64,000 nt of DNA from Halomonas sp. H10-9-1 (GCF_040147005.1 NZ_JAMSHO010000001.1:3658001-3722000), one strand, 5' to 3'. Counted from the stretch's first letter, positions 28,570-37,864 are shown. Notes: a model not told the origin generated them from the sequence alone. Translations and numbers: made by a program.

Positions 28570-29943
28570 ATGATCCGACGACTGCGAGACGTCGTCCCCC
28601 GACTGTTACCTGCCGCCTGGCTGCTCCTATGTTTATTGGGTGGGCTGCCGGGCGGCCTGCTGGCCGCCGACCTGACGGCCACGCCCGGCGAGCCACTGCA
28701 GCCGCTGATCGCGCGGGCCGAGCACGGCGACCGCCTGATCCTGCCCCAGGGCCGCTACCCCGGCCCGCTGGTCATCGACCGCACCCTGACCCTCTCGGGC
28801 GCAGCGGGCGCGGTGATCGACGGCGGTGGCGAGGGCCACGCCGTGGTGCTGGATGCCCCGGACATCATGATCGAGGGCGTGACCATCGAGAACTGGGGCA
28901 CCAACCTGACCGAGATGGATGCCGGGCTCTTCGTCGAGACGAGCGCCACCGGCAGTGTGATTCGCGACTCGCGGCTCGAAGGCCCCGGTTTCGGCCTGTG
29001 GCTCGACGCCGTCAGCGATGTGCAGGTACTCGACAACGTGATCCGCGGCGACGCCACCATGCGCTCCCAGGATCGCGGCAACGGCGTGCACCTGTTCAAC
29101 TCCCGCAATGTCAGGGTGGAGGGCAACGACATCCGCCACACCCGCGACGGCATCTATATCGACACCAGTAGCCAGTGCCTGCTGCGCGGCAACCATATGC
29201 AGGACCTGCGCTACGGTGTGCACTACATGTACGCCTACGACAACCGTGTGGAAGAGAACACCACCCGGGATACCCGCACCGGCTACGCGCTGATGCAGTC
29301 CAAGCACCTCACGGTGATCGGCAACCGCTCGGAGGGAGACCGCAACTACGGCATCCTGATGAACAACATCACCGACTCCCTGCTGCGCGACAACAGCATC
29401 ACTCGCGCTCACCAGCGCCGCGACGCCCAGGGCAAGGGGCTGGTCAGCGGCGCCGAGGGCAAGGCGCTGTTCGTCTATAACTCCCAGTACAATCGCTTCG
29501 AGGCCAACCGCCTGGCCGAGAGCGATATCGGCATTCACCTCACGGCCGGCTCCGAGGACAACCAACTCGTCGGCAACGCCTTCGTCGACAATCGCCAGCA
29601 GGTGATGTACGTGGCGACCCGCCCCCAGGAGTGGTCCGAGGCGGGACGTGGCAACTACTGGAGCGACTACCTGGGCTGGGACCTCGACGGCGACGGGGTG
29701 GGCGACACCGCCTACGAGCCCAACGACGCCATGGATCGCCTGCTGTGGCGCTATCCGGTGGCGCGGCTGCTGATGCACAGTCCCGCGGTGCTGGCGCTGC
29801 GCTGGGTGCAACGCCAGTTCCCGGTATTCCGCCCCCAGGGCGTCAAGGACAGCCATCCACTGATGAAGGACCCCGACCCGAGAGCAGCCGACGTGAACGG
29901 ACCCGCCTTCCATACACCCGCCAGGGGAGACGCCAGCGCATGA
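28570..29943 (+). CDS. nosD: Nitrous oxide reductase maturation protein NosD
   Basis: Periplasmic right-handed beta-helix protein of 457 residues with a signal peptide ending at LLA. Repeated CASH-type turns are visible, for example IEGVTIENWGTN, RVEGNDIRHTRDGIYID and YAYDNRVEENTTRDT. With NosF and NosY it forms the complex that delivers copper (via NosL) and sulfur for CuZ assembly. GGAGA precedes the ATG, and its stop overlaps nosF by 4 bases. Confidence 0.96.
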   Translation: MIRRLRDVVPRLLPAAWLLLCLLGGLPGGLLAADLTATPGEPLQPLIARAEHGDRLILPQGRYPGPLVIDRTLTLSGAAGAVIDGGGEGHAVVLDAPDIMIEGVTIENWGTNLTEMDAGLFVETSATGSVIRDSRLEGPGFGLWLDAVSDVQVLDNVIRGDATMRSQDRGNGVHLFNSRNVRVEGNDIRHTRDGIYIDTSSQCLLRGNHMQDLRYGVHYMYAYDNRVEENTTRDTRTGYALMQSKHLTVIGNRSEGDRNYGILMNNITDSLLRDNSITRAHQRRDAQGKGLVSGAEGKALFVYNSQYNRFEANRLAESDIGIHLTAGSEDNQLVGNAFVDNRQQVMYVATRPQEWSEAGRGNYWSDYLGWDLDGDGVGDTAYEPNDAMDRLLWRYPVARLLMHSPAVLALRWVQRQFPVFRPQGVKDSHPLMKDPDPRAADVNGPAFHTPARGDASA

Positions 29944-30884
29944 CCGCGGTAATCGATTTCCAGGGTGTCACCCGCCGCGATGGCGGCCTGGTGCGCCTCG
30001 CTGCCCTCGACCTTCGAGTGAACGAGGGCGAGGTGCTGGCCCTGCTGGGCCACAACGGCGCCGGCAAGACCACCACCATGCACCTGATCCTCGGGCTGCT
30101 CTCACCCAGCGAAGGGAGTGTGGCGGTGCTCGGCGGCGCCCCCGACGGCGCCCATGCCGAGACGCTACGCCGCCGCCTGGGCTACCTGCCCGAGAACGTC
30201 AGCTTCTACGAGCAGCTCAGCGGCCAGGAGGTGCTCGACTACTTCGCCCGCCTGAAGCGGGTCGACCGCGGCCAGGTGGGCGAGCTGCTGGACCGGGTCG
30301 GCCTCGGCCACGCCGCCCAGCGCCGGGTAAAGACCTACTCCAAGGGCATGCGCCAGCGCCTGGGCCTGGCCCAGGCGCTGCTCGGCGACCCGCGCCTGCT
30401 GCTGCTCGACGAGCCCACCACCGGCCTCGACCCGGCCGCCACCCGCGACTTCTACGACACCGTGCGCGGCCTGCGCGAACGCGGCTGCACCGTGCTGCTC
30501 TCCTCCCACGTGTTGCCCGGGGTGGAGCCCTATATCGACCGTGCGCTGATCCTCGGTGGCGGCAAACGCCTGGCGCTGGGCAGCCTGGCGGAGCTGCGCG
30601 AGGAAGCGGCCCTGCCGATCACCTTGCGCGCCCGGGGCCACGCCGGCGATGGCGACCTCGCCAGACGCCTGGCCGGCTGGGATGACCCGCGTATCGCGGT
30701 CGCCGCCCTCAACGGCCACGAGGTCTCGCTGACGGTACCGCCGGACGCCAAGCTCGCGGTATTGCGCCGGCTCACCGACACCGCAGGCGTCGAGGATATC
30801 GAGCTGCTGCCGCCGACCCTGGAGCACCTCTATACCCACTTCTCCGCCGGCCTCTCGCCCGCGCCACGAGGAGACGCCGAATGA
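29940..30884 (+). CDS. nosF: NosF ABC transporter ATPase
   Basis: Cytoplasmic ATPase of the NosDFY complex, 314 residues. Walker A is [10 protein letters not shown] near residue 40, the signature is [13 protein letters not shown] and Walker B is [12 protein letters not shown], with the H-loop in SSHVLPG. The C-terminal 90 residues form a regulatory domain. The ATG at 29940 overlaps the nosD stop (ATGA); the longer frame from 29631 lies inside nosD. The gene ends with another 4-base overlap into nosY, so nosDFY are translationally coupled. Confidence 0.96.
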   Translation: MTAVIDFQGVTRRDGGLVRLAALDLRVNEGEVLALLGHNGAGKTTTMHLILGLLSPSEGSVAVLGGAPDGAHAETLRRRLGYLPENVSFYEQLSGQEVLDYFARLKRVDRGQVGELLDRVGLGHAAQRRVKTYSKGMRQRLGLAQALLGDPRLLLLDEPTTGLDPAATRDFYDTVRGLRERGCTVLLSSHVLPGVEPYIDRALILGGGKRLALGSLAELREEAALPITLRARGHAGDGDLARRLAGWDDPRIAVAALNGHEVSLTVPPDAKLAVLRRLTDTAGVEDIELLPPTLEHLYTHFSAGLSPAPRGDAE

Positions 30885-31705
30885 ATGCCATCCTGACCAT
30901 CGCCGGCAAGGAGTTCCGCGACGGCCTGCGTAACCGCTGGGTGCTGGCCATCGCCCTGGTGCTGGCCTTCCTCGCCGTGGGCATCGCCTGGTTCGGCGCC
31001 GCCGCCAGCGGCGGCCTGGGCTTCACTTCGCTGGCCACCACCGTGGTCAGCCTGGCGACGCTGGCGGTGTTCCTGATCCCGCTGATCGCCCTGCTGCTGG
31101 CCTACGACGCCGTGGTGGGCGAACAGGAGGCGGGCACCCTGCTGCTGCTGCTCACCTACCCCATCAGCCGCACTCAGCTGCTGCTCGGCAAGTTCCTCGG
31201 CCACGGCCTGATCCTGGCCGCCGCCACGGCGCTGGGCTTCGGCATTGCCGGAACGGTCATCGCGATCGGCGCCAAGGGCGTGGCGCTAGCCGAGCTGGCC
31301 GCCGGCATGGGCCTGCTGATCGGTAGCAGCATCCTGCTGGGCTGGGTGTTCATCGCCTTCGCCTACCTGATCAGCGTGTGCGTGACCGAGAAGGCTCGCG
31401 CCGCCGGCCTGGCGCTGGTGGTGTGGTTCCTGTTCGTGCTGGTCTTCGACCTCGGGCTGCTGGCGCTGCTGGTCAGCGTCGAACAGGGCGGCGACTGGCT
31501 GCCCTGGCTGCTGCTGCTCAACCCCACCGAGTGCTTCCGCCTGATCAACCTGGCCGGCTTCGAGGCCGCCCGCAACTACAGCGGCCTGACCTCCATCGCC
31601 ACCGCTGGCGCCTTCCACCCTGCGGTGGTTACCGCCATCCTGACCGCCTGGATCCTGGGGCCCCTGGGGCTGGCGCTGCTGCGCTTCCGCCGCCGCTCCG
31701 CCTGA
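30881..31705 (+). CDS. nosY: NosY ABC transporter permease
   Basis: Membrane subunit of NosDFY, 274 residues with six predicted helices. The ABC-2 pattern is seen in the N-terminal KEFRDGLRNRWV amphipathic helix, YDAVVGEQEAGTLLLLLTYPISR and LLLGKFLGHGLIL. It couples NosF ATP hydrolysis to periplasmic NosD. Overlaps nosF by 4 bases. nosL follows after about 45 bases. Confidence 0.95.
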   Translation: MNAILTIAGKEFRDGLRNRWVLAIALVLAFLAVGIAWFGAAASGGLGFTSLATTVVSLATLAVFLIPLIALLLAYDAVVGEQEAGTLLLLLTYPISRTQLLLGKFLGHGLILAAATALGFGIAGTVIAIGAKGVALAELAAGMGLLIGSSILLGWVFIAFAYLISVCVTEKARAAGLALVVWFLFVLVFDLGLLALLVSVEQGGDWLPWLLLLNPTECFRLINLAGFEAARNYSGLTSIATAGAFHPAVVTAILTAWILGPLGLALLRFRRRSA

Positions 31706-31749
31706 GCCTTCCAGATCGCCCCATCTTCCCGCTGATGAGTGATTCATCG

Positions 31750-32301
31750 ATGAAAAAACTGACCCTGCCACTCCTGCTGATCATCACCCTGCTGCTCTCC
31801 GCCTGCGGCGAATCCGAGCCGGAAGTGCTGGCCGCCGCCCAGCCCATCGAGGCGGGCGATAGCTGCCACGTCTGCGGCATGCTGATCACCGGACACCCCG
31901 GCCCCAAGGGCGAGGCCTTCATGGACAAGCAGGAGGAGCCGCTGAAATTCTGCTCCACCATGGATCTGTTCGCCTTCCTCAAGCAACCCGAGAACGAGAC
32001 TCAAGTCTCCCACGCCTATGTGCACGACGTGGCCGCCGCGCCCTGGGCCACCCCCGACGACGAGGCCTTCGTGCTGGCCAGCGAGGCCGTCTACGTGGTG
32101 GGTCACGACCAGCGCGGCGCCATGGGCCACACCCTGGCCTCGTTTGCCGAGCAGGCCGACGCCGAGGCATTCCGCGAGGAGCATGGCGGCGAGCTGGTCA
32201 CCTTCGCCGAGATCGACCTCGACCTGCTGGGACGCCTGGGCCGCGGCGAGCTGGGCGGCGATATCGATGGGAGCATGGGCGGCATGCAACACGCGCAGTA
32301 G
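31750..32301 (+). CDS. nosL: Copper chaperone lipoprotein NosL
   Basis: Outer-membrane-anchored Cu(I) chaperone that feeds NosD. Of 183 residues, the lipoprotein signal is MKKL, then LLSAC with Cys as lipid anchor. The copper motif CHVCGM is followed by MDKQEEPLKFCSTMD, typical NosL. The start at 31750 is preferred because Lys-Lys follows the Met; the ATG at 31735 would add five residues (MSDSS) before the signal. Neither has a good ribosome binding site. It ends the nos operon; no nosX or apbE follows. Confidence 0.95.
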   Translation: MKKLTLPLLLIITLLLSACGESEPEVLAAAQPIEAGDSCHVCGMLITGHPGPKGEAFMDKQEEPLKFCSTMDLFAFLKQPENETQVSHAYVHDVAAAPWATPDDEAFVLASEAVYVVGHDQRGAMGHTLASFAEQADAEAFREEHGGELVTFAEIDLDLLGRLGRGELGGDIDGSMGGMQHAQ

Positions 32302-32320
32302 GTAGAACGAGCAACGGCCC

Positions 32321-32402
32321 AGGGCTATCGCAGTTACTGACAGGGTGGTAGTGAAAGGCGCCGGGGACAGCCTTGAGCGGTGCTGCTATCTACGATAGCC
32401 CT
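32321..32402. repeat. Long-loop inverted repeat after the nos operon
   Basis: AGGGCTATCG at 32321-32330 is the exact inverse complement of CGATAGCCCT at 32393-32402. The 62-base interior holds GGCGCCGGGGACAG. It occupies the 180-base gap between nosL and the next gene and may be a structured RNA end or a REP-like element. Confidence 0.45.
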
Positions 32403-32480
32403 GAACAAAGACCCTCTCAGGCTGCGCGGCGGGGGCCGGCGTGCTAGCCTCGGGCGCACCGCCACCCGAGGAGCCCATGG

Positions 32481-33029
32481 ATGTCGTTACGCCTTGCCCG
32501 TTTCGCCGCCGCCCTGATCGGCCTGGCCCTGGCCGGGTCGGCCGGCGCGGTGCAGTTCAACGTCGCCGAGGTCGAGCGCCACGGCGCCTGGCAGTCGATG
32601 ACCCTGAGCCTCGGCGAGGAGCGCCTCTACCGCGCCCTGGAGGGCAACACCTACGCCGACGCCCACTTCGGCGTCACCTTCACCCCCGGCGCCTGCGAGG
32701 CACCCTGGCTGGAGATGCGGGTCGACCTCGGCGAACGCCAGTCCGAGAGCCGCGTGGCCAACCGCGTGCCGGTGGACCTGCGGGTCGACGAGCAGACCAT
32801 CCACGCGGGTCAGGCCGAGTTTCGCACCGAACGCGGCGACAGCGGCTTCTACGTGCAGTTCGACCTGCCCCGGCAGCGCCTGCTGCTCGACGAGATGCGC
32901 CGAGGCGAACTGCTGCGACTACGCCTCATGCGCGCTCCCGACGACCCCTGGTTCATGGTCTTCGCCCTCGACGACGCCACCGATGCCATGGCGCGCGCCC
33001 GGGAGGCCTGCCGCCGCGACAACCGCTGA
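32481..33029 (+). CDS. Secreted protein of unknown function
   Basis: Not recognised. It has 182 residues with a signal peptide ending at AGA. The mature part looks mainly beta (MTLSLGEERLYRALEGN, GVTFTPGACEAPWLEMRVDL and FYVQFDLPRQRLLLDEM), with one Cys pair far apart (GACEA and EACRR). GAGGAG lies 7 bases before the ATG. It is followed by a cyclophilin gene after 64 bases. No link to the nos genes can be shown. Confidence 0.72.
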   Translation: MSLRLARFAAALIGLALAGSAGAVQFNVAEVERHGAWQSMTLSLGEERLYRALEGNTYADAHFGVTFTPGACEAPWLEMRVDLGERQSESRVANRVPVDLRVDEQTIHAGQAEFRTERGDSGFYVQFDLPRQRLLLDEMRRGELLRLRLMRAPDDPWFMVFALDDATDAMARAREACRRDNR

Positions 33030-33093
33030 CAGCCGTCGCATGGCGCCGTATGCTGGGCACTGACCCCACCGACCCACCCGAAAAGGAATCCCC

Positions 33094-33690
33094 ATGCGAC
33101 GCCTGGCCCTTGCCCTGCTTGCCACCGCCCCCCTGACCGCTGCCCTGGCCGGTCCCGCCTTCGCCCAGTCCAGCGCCGAACCCGACGTGGTACTGCACAC
33201 CAGCGAGGGCGCGATCGGCATCGAGCTTTACGAAGAGCAGGCTCCCCGGAGCGTCGAGAACTTCCTGGCCTACGCCGAGTCCGGCCACTACGACGGCACC
33301 CTGTTCCACCGGGTGATCGACGACTTCATGATCCAGGGCGGCGGCTTCGACACCGAGTTCGACCAGAAGCCGACCCGCGAGCCGATCGAGAATGAGGCCG
33401 ATAACGACCTCAAGAATCGCCGCGGCACCCTGGCCATGGCGCGTACCGGCGCCCCCCACTCGGCCACCGCCCAGTTCTTCATCAATGTCGCCGACAACGG
33501 CTTCCTCGACCACGTCAGCAAGCAGTCGGGCCAGACCTGGGGCTACGCGGTGTTCGGCCAGGTCGTCGAGGGCATGGAGGTGGTGGACGCCATCAAGCGT
33601 GTGCCCACCGGCAATCGTGGCCCGATGCAGAACGTGCCCGACTCGCCGGTGGTGATCGAGCGGGTCGAGGTGCTGGACGCCACCCCCTGA
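33094..33690 (+). CDS. ppiA: Periplasmic cyclophilin-type peptidyl-prolyl isomerase
   Basis: Cyclophilin of 198 residues with a signal peptide ending at AFA. Active-site elements are [16 protein letters not shown] (catalytic Arg), [16 protein letters not shown] and [14 protein letters not shown]. Length and export match E. coli PpiA. AAAAGGA precedes the ATG. A strong hairpin follows the stop. Confidence 0.92.
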   Translation: MRRLALALLATAPLTAALAGPAFAQSSAEPDVVLHTSEGAIGIELYEEQAPRSVENFLAYAESGHYDGTLFHRVIDDFMIQGGGFDTEFDQKPTREPIENEADNDLKNRRGTLAMARTGAPHSATAQFFINVADNGFLDHVSKQSGQTWGYAVFGQVVEGMEVVDAIKRVPTGNRGPMQNVPDSPVVIERVEVLDATP

Positions 33691-33719
33691 GGTCGCGCTT
33701 CGACCTGGCCCGAACGAGC

Positions 33720-33752
33720 AGCGCCCCCGCCGGCATGACCGGCGGGGGCGCT
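33720..33752. terminator. Terminator hairpin between ppiA and ahpF (convergent)
   Basis: AGCGCCCCCGCCGG pairs perfectly over 14 bases with its complement across a CATGA loop. There is no T-run on either strand. A second GC-rich hairpin (GGGGCGCGAGGCGCCCC-like) follows at about 33768. Confidence 0.7.
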
Positions 33753-33779
33753 GGGGTCAGGGGCGCGAGGCGCCCCCCC

Positions 33780-33807
33780 TGTTCACGCGAACATGTTCAC
33801 GCGAACA
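33780..33807. repeat. Tandem 14-base near-palindrome beside ahpF
   Basis: TGTTCACGCGAACA occurs twice in tandem (33780-33793 and 33794-33807). Each copy is an imperfect TGTTC-N4-GAACA dyad and the junction makes a perfect GAACATGTTC palindrome. It lies directly after the ahpF stop. Confidence 0.8.
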
Positions 33808-33811
33808 CGAC

Positions 33812-35368
33812 TCAGCTGCGGATCAGGTAGTCGAAGGCGCCCAGGGCGGCCTTGGAACCCTCGCCCATGGCGATGACGATCTGCTTGTAGGGCACGGTGG
33901 TCACGTCGCCGGCGGCGAAGATGCCCGGCACGCTGGTCATGCCGCGGGCATCGACCACGATCTCGCCACGCTCGGAGAGCTCGATGAGCGAATCCTGGAG
34001 CCATTCGGTATTGGGCACCAGGCCGATCTGCACGAAGATGCCCTGCAGGTCGATCTGCTTGAGCTCGCCGCTGGCGCGCTCCTCATAGGTGAGGCCGGTG
34101 ACGCGCTTGCCGTCGCCGTTCACCTCGGTGGTGCGGGCACCGAGGATGATCTCGACGTTGGGCAGGCTGCGCAGCTTCTTCTGCAGCACGGCATCGGCGC
34201 GCATCTCGTCCATGAACTCGACCAGGGTCACCTGGCCGACGATGCCGGCCAGGTCAATGGCCGCCTCGACGCCGGAGTTGCCGCCGCCGATCACCGCCAC
34301 ATGCTTGCCCTTGAACAGCGGGCCGTCGCAGTGGGGGCAGTAAGCCACGCCCTTGTTGCGATACTCGGTCTCGCCGGGCACGCCCATCTCGCGCCAGCGG
34401 GCGCCGGTGGCCAGCACCAGGGTCTTGGCGCGCAGGCGAGCGCCGGAGGCGAATGCCACCTCGTGCTCGCCGCCCGGCTGGGTGGCCGGCACCAGCTTGA
34501 CCGCCTGCTGCAGGTTCATGATATCGACCTCGTACTCCTTGACGTGCTCCTCCAGCGCCGCGGCCAGCTTGGGGCCTTCGGTGTGGGGCACGGAGATGAG
34601 GTTCTCGATGGACAGGGTGTCGAGCACCTGACCGCCGAAGCGCTCCGCGGCCACGCCGGTGCGGATACCCTTGCGTGCGGCATAGACCGCCGCCGCGGCG
34701 CCGGCGGGCCCGCCGCCGATCATCAGGGTGTCGAAGGTGGCCTTGTCGTTGAGCTTCGCGGCCTCACGCTCGGCGGCACCGGTATCCACCTTGGCGAGGA
34801 TCTGCTCCAGGCTCATGCGGCCCTGGTCGAAGGGTTCGCCGTTGAGGTAGACGCTCGGCACCGACATGATCTCGCGCGCCTTCACCTCGTCCTGGAACAG
34901 CGCGCCGTCGATGGCGACGTGATGAACGTTGGGGTTGAGCACCGCCATCAAGTTCAGCGCCTGGACCACGTCCGGGCAGTTCTGGCAGGAGAGCGAGAAG
35001 TAGGTCTCGAAGCGCATCTCGCCATCGAGGCCCTTGATCTGTTCGATCACCTCGTCACTGGCCTTGGGCGGGTGGCCGCCCACCTGCAGCAGCGCCAGCA
35101 CCAGGCTGGTGAACTCGTGGCCCATGGGGAGGCCGGCGAACACCACACCGGTCTCCTCGCCGGGGCGATTGATCGCGAAGGAGGGGCGGCGCGCATCCGT
35201 GCCATCCAGCCTGAGCGTGATCTTGTCGGTCAGGCCGACGATATCGGTCAGCAGGCCATGCAGCTCCTGCGACTTGGTGCCATCATCGAGGGACGCAACG
35301 ATCTCGAAGGGCTGGGTGACCTTGGCCAGGTAGGCCTTGAGCTGAGTTTTCAGATTGTCGTCCAACAT
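33812..35368 (-). CDS. ahpF: Alkyl hydroperoxide reductase subunit F
   Basis: FAD-dependent NADH:AhpC oxidoreductase of 518 residues. An N-terminal double thioredoxin-like domain carries CQNC (residues 128-131). The thioredoxin-reductase-like part has the FAD site [17 protein letters not shown], active CPHC followed by DGP, the NAD site [16 protein letters not shown], and [15 protein letters not shown] at the end. The start at 35368 ([14 protein letters not shown]) matches E. coli AhpF; a Met six codons upstream is possible. It follows ahpC, separated by a terminator-like hairpin. Confidence 0.97.
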   Translation of the reverse strand: MLDDNLKTQLKAYLAKVTQPFEIVASLDDGTKSQELHGLLTDIVGLTDKITLRLDGTDARRPSFAINRPGEETGVVFAGLPMGHEFTSLVLALLQVGGHPPKASDEVIEQIKGLDGEMRFETYFSLSCQNCPDVVQALNLMAVLNPNVHHVAIDGALFQDEVKAREIMSVPSVYLNGEPFDQGRMSLEQILAKVDTGAAEREAAKLNDKATFDTLMIGGGPAGAAAAVYAARKGIRTGVAAERFGGQVLDTLSIENLISVPHTEGPKLAAALEEHVKEYEVDIMNLQQAVKLVPATQPGGEHEVAFASGARLRAKTLVLATGARWREMGVPGETEYRNKGVAYCPHCDGPLFKGKHVAVIGGGNSGVEAAIDLAGIVGQVTLVEFMDEMRADAVLQKKLRSLPNVEIILGARTTEVNGDGKRVTGLTYEERASGELKQIDLQGIFVQIGLVPNTEWLQDSLIELSERGEIVVDARGMTSVPGIFAAGDVTTVPYKQIVIAMGEGSKAALGAFDYLIRS

Positions 35369-35460
35369 GACAGCGTGTTCCTTCATGTTCGAGAGTGTCA
35401 GGCCACGAGCTGGCCGCGCCCTGCCGGTTTGGCAGTGCCATCGATCTGGCTCGTGATGCG

Positions 35461-35496
35461 AAATAAAGCCCCGGGCGGGGGGGAAGTGCCCGGGGC
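35461..35496 (-). terminator. Intrinsic terminator/attenuator between ahpC and ahpF
   Basis: On the minus strand GCCCCGGGC pairs with GCCCGGGGC across an 11-base C-rich loop, followed by TTTATTT. It lies 45 bases after the ahpC stop and could give excess AhpC over AhpF. Confidence 0.78.
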
Positions 35497-35540
35497 GGCG
35501 TGGCAAGACCGCAAGAGGGGCCTCGCCACGGAGGCGGGGC

Positions 35541-36104
35541 TTAGATCTTGCCGACCAGGTCCAGTGACGGAGCCAGGGTCGCTTCGCCTTCTTCCCACTT
35601 GGCCGGGCAGACCTCGTTGGGGTTGGCACGCACGTACTGGGCGGCCTTGACCTTGCGCAGCAGCTCCTCGGCGTTGCGGCCGATGTTGCCGGCGTTCAGC
35701 TCGATGATCTGGATCTTGCCATCGGGGTCGACCACGAAGGTGCCACGCTCGGCGATACCGGCATCCTCGATCAGCACCTCGAAGTTGCGCGAGATGGTGT
35801 GGGTCGGGTCGGCCAGCATCGGGTAGGTCAGCTTGCCGATGGTCTCGGAGCTGTCGTGCCACGCCTTGTGGGTGAAGTGGGTGTCGGTGGAGACGCTGTA
35901 GATCTCGACGCCCAGCTTCTTGAATGCTTCGTAGTTATCCTGCAGGTCACCCAGCTCGGTGGGGCAGACGAAGGTGAAGTCGGCCGGGTAGAAGAAGAAG
36001 ATGCTCCACTGGCCCTTCAGGTCCTGTTCGCTGACGTCGATGAACTCGCCGTTATGGTAAGCGGTGGCGTTGAACGGCTTGATTTCGGTGTTAAGCAGGG
36101 ACAT
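35541..36104 (-). CDS. ahpC: Alkyl hydroperoxide reductase subunit C (peroxiredoxin)
   Basis: Typical two-Cys peroxiredoxin of 187 residues that reduces H2O2, organic peroxides and peroxynitrite. The peroxidatic Cys47 is in [10 protein letters not shown] and the resolving Cys166 in NEVCPAKW. The C-terminal extension marks a sensitive, decamer-forming AhpC. It is paired with ahpF. A candidate OxyR-controlled promoter lies about 75 bases upstream, and oxyR is in this window. Confidence 0.98.
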   Translation of the reverse strand: MSLLNTEIKPFNATAYHNGEFIDVSEQDLKGQWSIFFFYPADFTFVCPTELGDLQDNYEAFKKLGVEIYSVSTDTHFTHKAWHDSSETIGKLTYPMLADPTHTISRNFEVLIEDAGIAERGTFVVDPDGKIQIIELNAGNIGRNAEELLRKVKAAQYVRANPNEVCPAKWEEGEATLAPSLDLVGKI

Positions 36105-36176
36105 TCGTTGATGCTCCTTTGGTCGTTGCCTGGGGATGGCTGGAATACGCAGGCATGGTAGCCCGTATTACCCGAT

Positions 36177-36220
36177 AGTATAAATTGAATGGGGGCATCG
36201 CCTTGATAATTCAACCCTAT
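36177..36220 (-). promoter_or_regulatory. ahpC promoter with candidate OxyR site
   Basis: On the minus strand four tetramers spaced by 7 bases (ATAG, TTAT, ATGC, CAAT at 36220-36184) match 12 of 16 positions of the OxyR pattern ATAG-N7-CTAT-N7-ATAG-N7-CTAT. A -10 element TATACT follows at 36182-36177. No good -35 is seen, as expected for an activated promoter. Confidence 0.5.
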
Positions 36221-36238
36221 GGCAAGGGCGGGGCATGC

Positions 36239-36643
36239 TCAGCCGATGCGCACCGCTTCTCCCTGGCGGTCCAGTGCCAGGAAGGCCTCGACGTTACCCA
36301 TCTTCAGCGACTCGACCATGCGCTCGAGCTGCGCCTCGGCCTGCTCGGAAGCGGGAGCCTCGCTGCTACGCCCCGCAAGGGCACCGACGAAGACGATGTC
36401 CCACTCGACGCCGGTGTTCTGCGACTCCGCCACCAGGCCGGCCATGTCGGTCAGCTCCTCGGGGGCCTTGTCGACACACAGTACCGGGGTAAGCACTCCG
36501 CCCTCGCCCTGCTCGAAGCGGGCGCGCTGCTCGGCGGAGGGGTTGTCCGGCAGTTCGGCGCGGGTAAAGACGAACAGCAGGCGCTGGGCATCGGGCTGCA
36601 GGCGCGCCTCGCTGAGCAGGTCGGAGAAGTTGGTGATGGCCAC
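36239..36643 (-). CDS. Conserved hypothetical protein
   Basis: Cytoplasmic protein of 134 residues, starting MAITNFSDLLSEARLQP, with the conserved-looking LLFVFTRAELPDN, GVLTPVLCVDKAPEELTDM and WDIVFVGAL. Similar proteins in Pseudomonas are sometimes labelled as a ribonucleotide reductase subunit, which the short length and lack of catalytic motifs do not support. It stands alone upstream of ahpC. No function can be given. Confidence 0.75.
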   Translation of the reverse strand: MAITNFSDLLSEARLQPDAQRLLFVFTRAELPDNPSAEQRARFEQGEGGVLTPVLCVDKAPEELTDMAGLVAESQNTGVEWDIVFVGALAGRSSEAPASEQAEAQLERMVESLKMGNVEAFLALDRQGEAVRIG

Positions 36644-36823
36644 GGCAAGCCTCCAGGGTTAGTCGAACGGAGTCAGTTGAAAGAGGGAGAGTCAAAAGGA
36701 TGAACGAGCGCCAGCCTGCCCCCTTTGGCGGCGACGCTCAAGGGGCAGGCGGGCGAATCGTCTGGGTCAAGGTGGCGAGGGCAAGGATTGCTCGGGGCTG
36801 TTCCGGCAACAAGCCTGGCCCCC

Positions 36824-37864
36824 TCAGCCGTGGCGGGCGCTGAGGATATGGTGCAGGCCGCCACACTCCACCAGGGGATCGTCGCAGTTGACCACCACCT
36901 CGGTGTGGCCCAGCACATAGGCCTTGCCGGTGATGGTGTTCTCCACCACCGTGTGGGGCCCCTCCTGCCGGGTGCCGGTGAAGGTGCCGATGAAGCCGGT
37001 CTCGCGCAGGGAGATGGTCTCCAGCCGGTCGCCGGGCTTGATTGTGCCCTCGTGGCGCATCAGCGCCAGACGCGCCGAGGTGCCGGTGCCGGTGGTGCTG
37101 CGGCAGATCACCCCGGGATGCACATAGGTGGCCGAACGCGAGCGGTAGAAGTCGTCGGCCAGCTGCTCCACCGGCCCCATGAAGTGCAGGAAGGGCAGTG
37201 GCCCCACATCGCCCAGGGTGTAGTGGGAGAAGCCGCGCTCGGCCTGGATCGCCTCGACGATCTTGTGGGCGCACTCGGCGAGCTCGCGCTCCTCGTCGCG
37301 GTTGAGGTGGAAGCCCAGCTCGGCGGCATCCACCAGGGCGTAGAAGCCGCCGCTGTAGGCCACGCTGTAGGTCACCTCGCCCAGCCCCGGCACCTGGATC
37401 GCGGCACGGTAGGTATCGATGTAGCTGGGTAACCCCTCGCAGGTGATCGCCTCCACCACGCCGTTCTCCACCCGGGCCTCGATATTGACCCGTCCCGCCG
37501 GGGCCTCGAGCATGAAGCGCTGCACGCCCTCCCGCTTGGGTACGATGCCGGCCTCGAGCACCGCGGTGGCGGTGCAGATGGTGTTGGAGCCGGAGTAGAT
37601 CGGATAGCCCATCACCTCCATGATGATATAGCCGGCCGCCGCCTCGGGGTCGCTGGCGGGCACGATCAGATCCACCGACATCTCCGGCACGCCGTAGGGC
37701 TCGAACAGCAACAGCTGGCGCAGGCCGTCGGCGTCATCGCGCAGGTAGTGCATCTGCTCGCGCACCGTGGCGCCGGGCAGCGGTTCGATGCCGCCGAGCA
37801 CGATGCGGCTGACGTCGCCGCCGGCGTGGGTGTCCATCATCCTGAAGGTCAGCGGGCGGCTCAT
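36824..37864 (-). CDS. Proline racemase family protein with Ser/Thr active-site pair
   Basis: Two-lobed PF05544 protein of 346 residues. Family landmarks are MMDTHAGGDVSRIV at the N terminus and GFIGTFTG near the C terminus. The two positions that hold catalytic Cys in true proline racemases are Ser (YSGSNTICTATAVLE) and Thr (CRSTTGTGTSARLALMR). Cys/Thr is typical of trans-3-hydroxyproline dehydratases and Ser/Cys of some epimerases, so a Ser/Thr pair leaves the reaction open. Overlaps the upstream MDR gene by 4 bases; the start at 37864 is set by that overlap. Confidence 0.85.
   Translation of the reverse strand: MSRPLTFRMMDTHAGGDVSRIVLGGIEPLPGATVREQMHYLRDDADGLRQLLLFEPYGVPEMSVDLIVPASDPEAAAGYIIMEVMGYPIYSGSNTICTATAVLEAGIVPKREGVQRFMLEAPAGRVNIEARVENGVVEAITCEGLPSYIDTYRAAIQVPGLGEVTYSVAYSGGFYALVDAAELGFHLNRDEERELAECAHKIVEAIQAERGFSHYTLGDVGPLPFLHFMGPVEQLADDFYRSRSATYVHPGVICRSTTGTGTSARLALMRHEGTIKPGDRLETISLRETGFIGTFTGTRQEGPHTVVENTITGKAYVLGHTEVVVNCDDPLVECGGLHHILSARHG

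Noticed and set aside
26604..28682. 692-codon antisense frame across nosZ
   Set aside because: The sense strand is unmistakable NosZ; the antisense translation is Val/His/Leu-rich low complexity.
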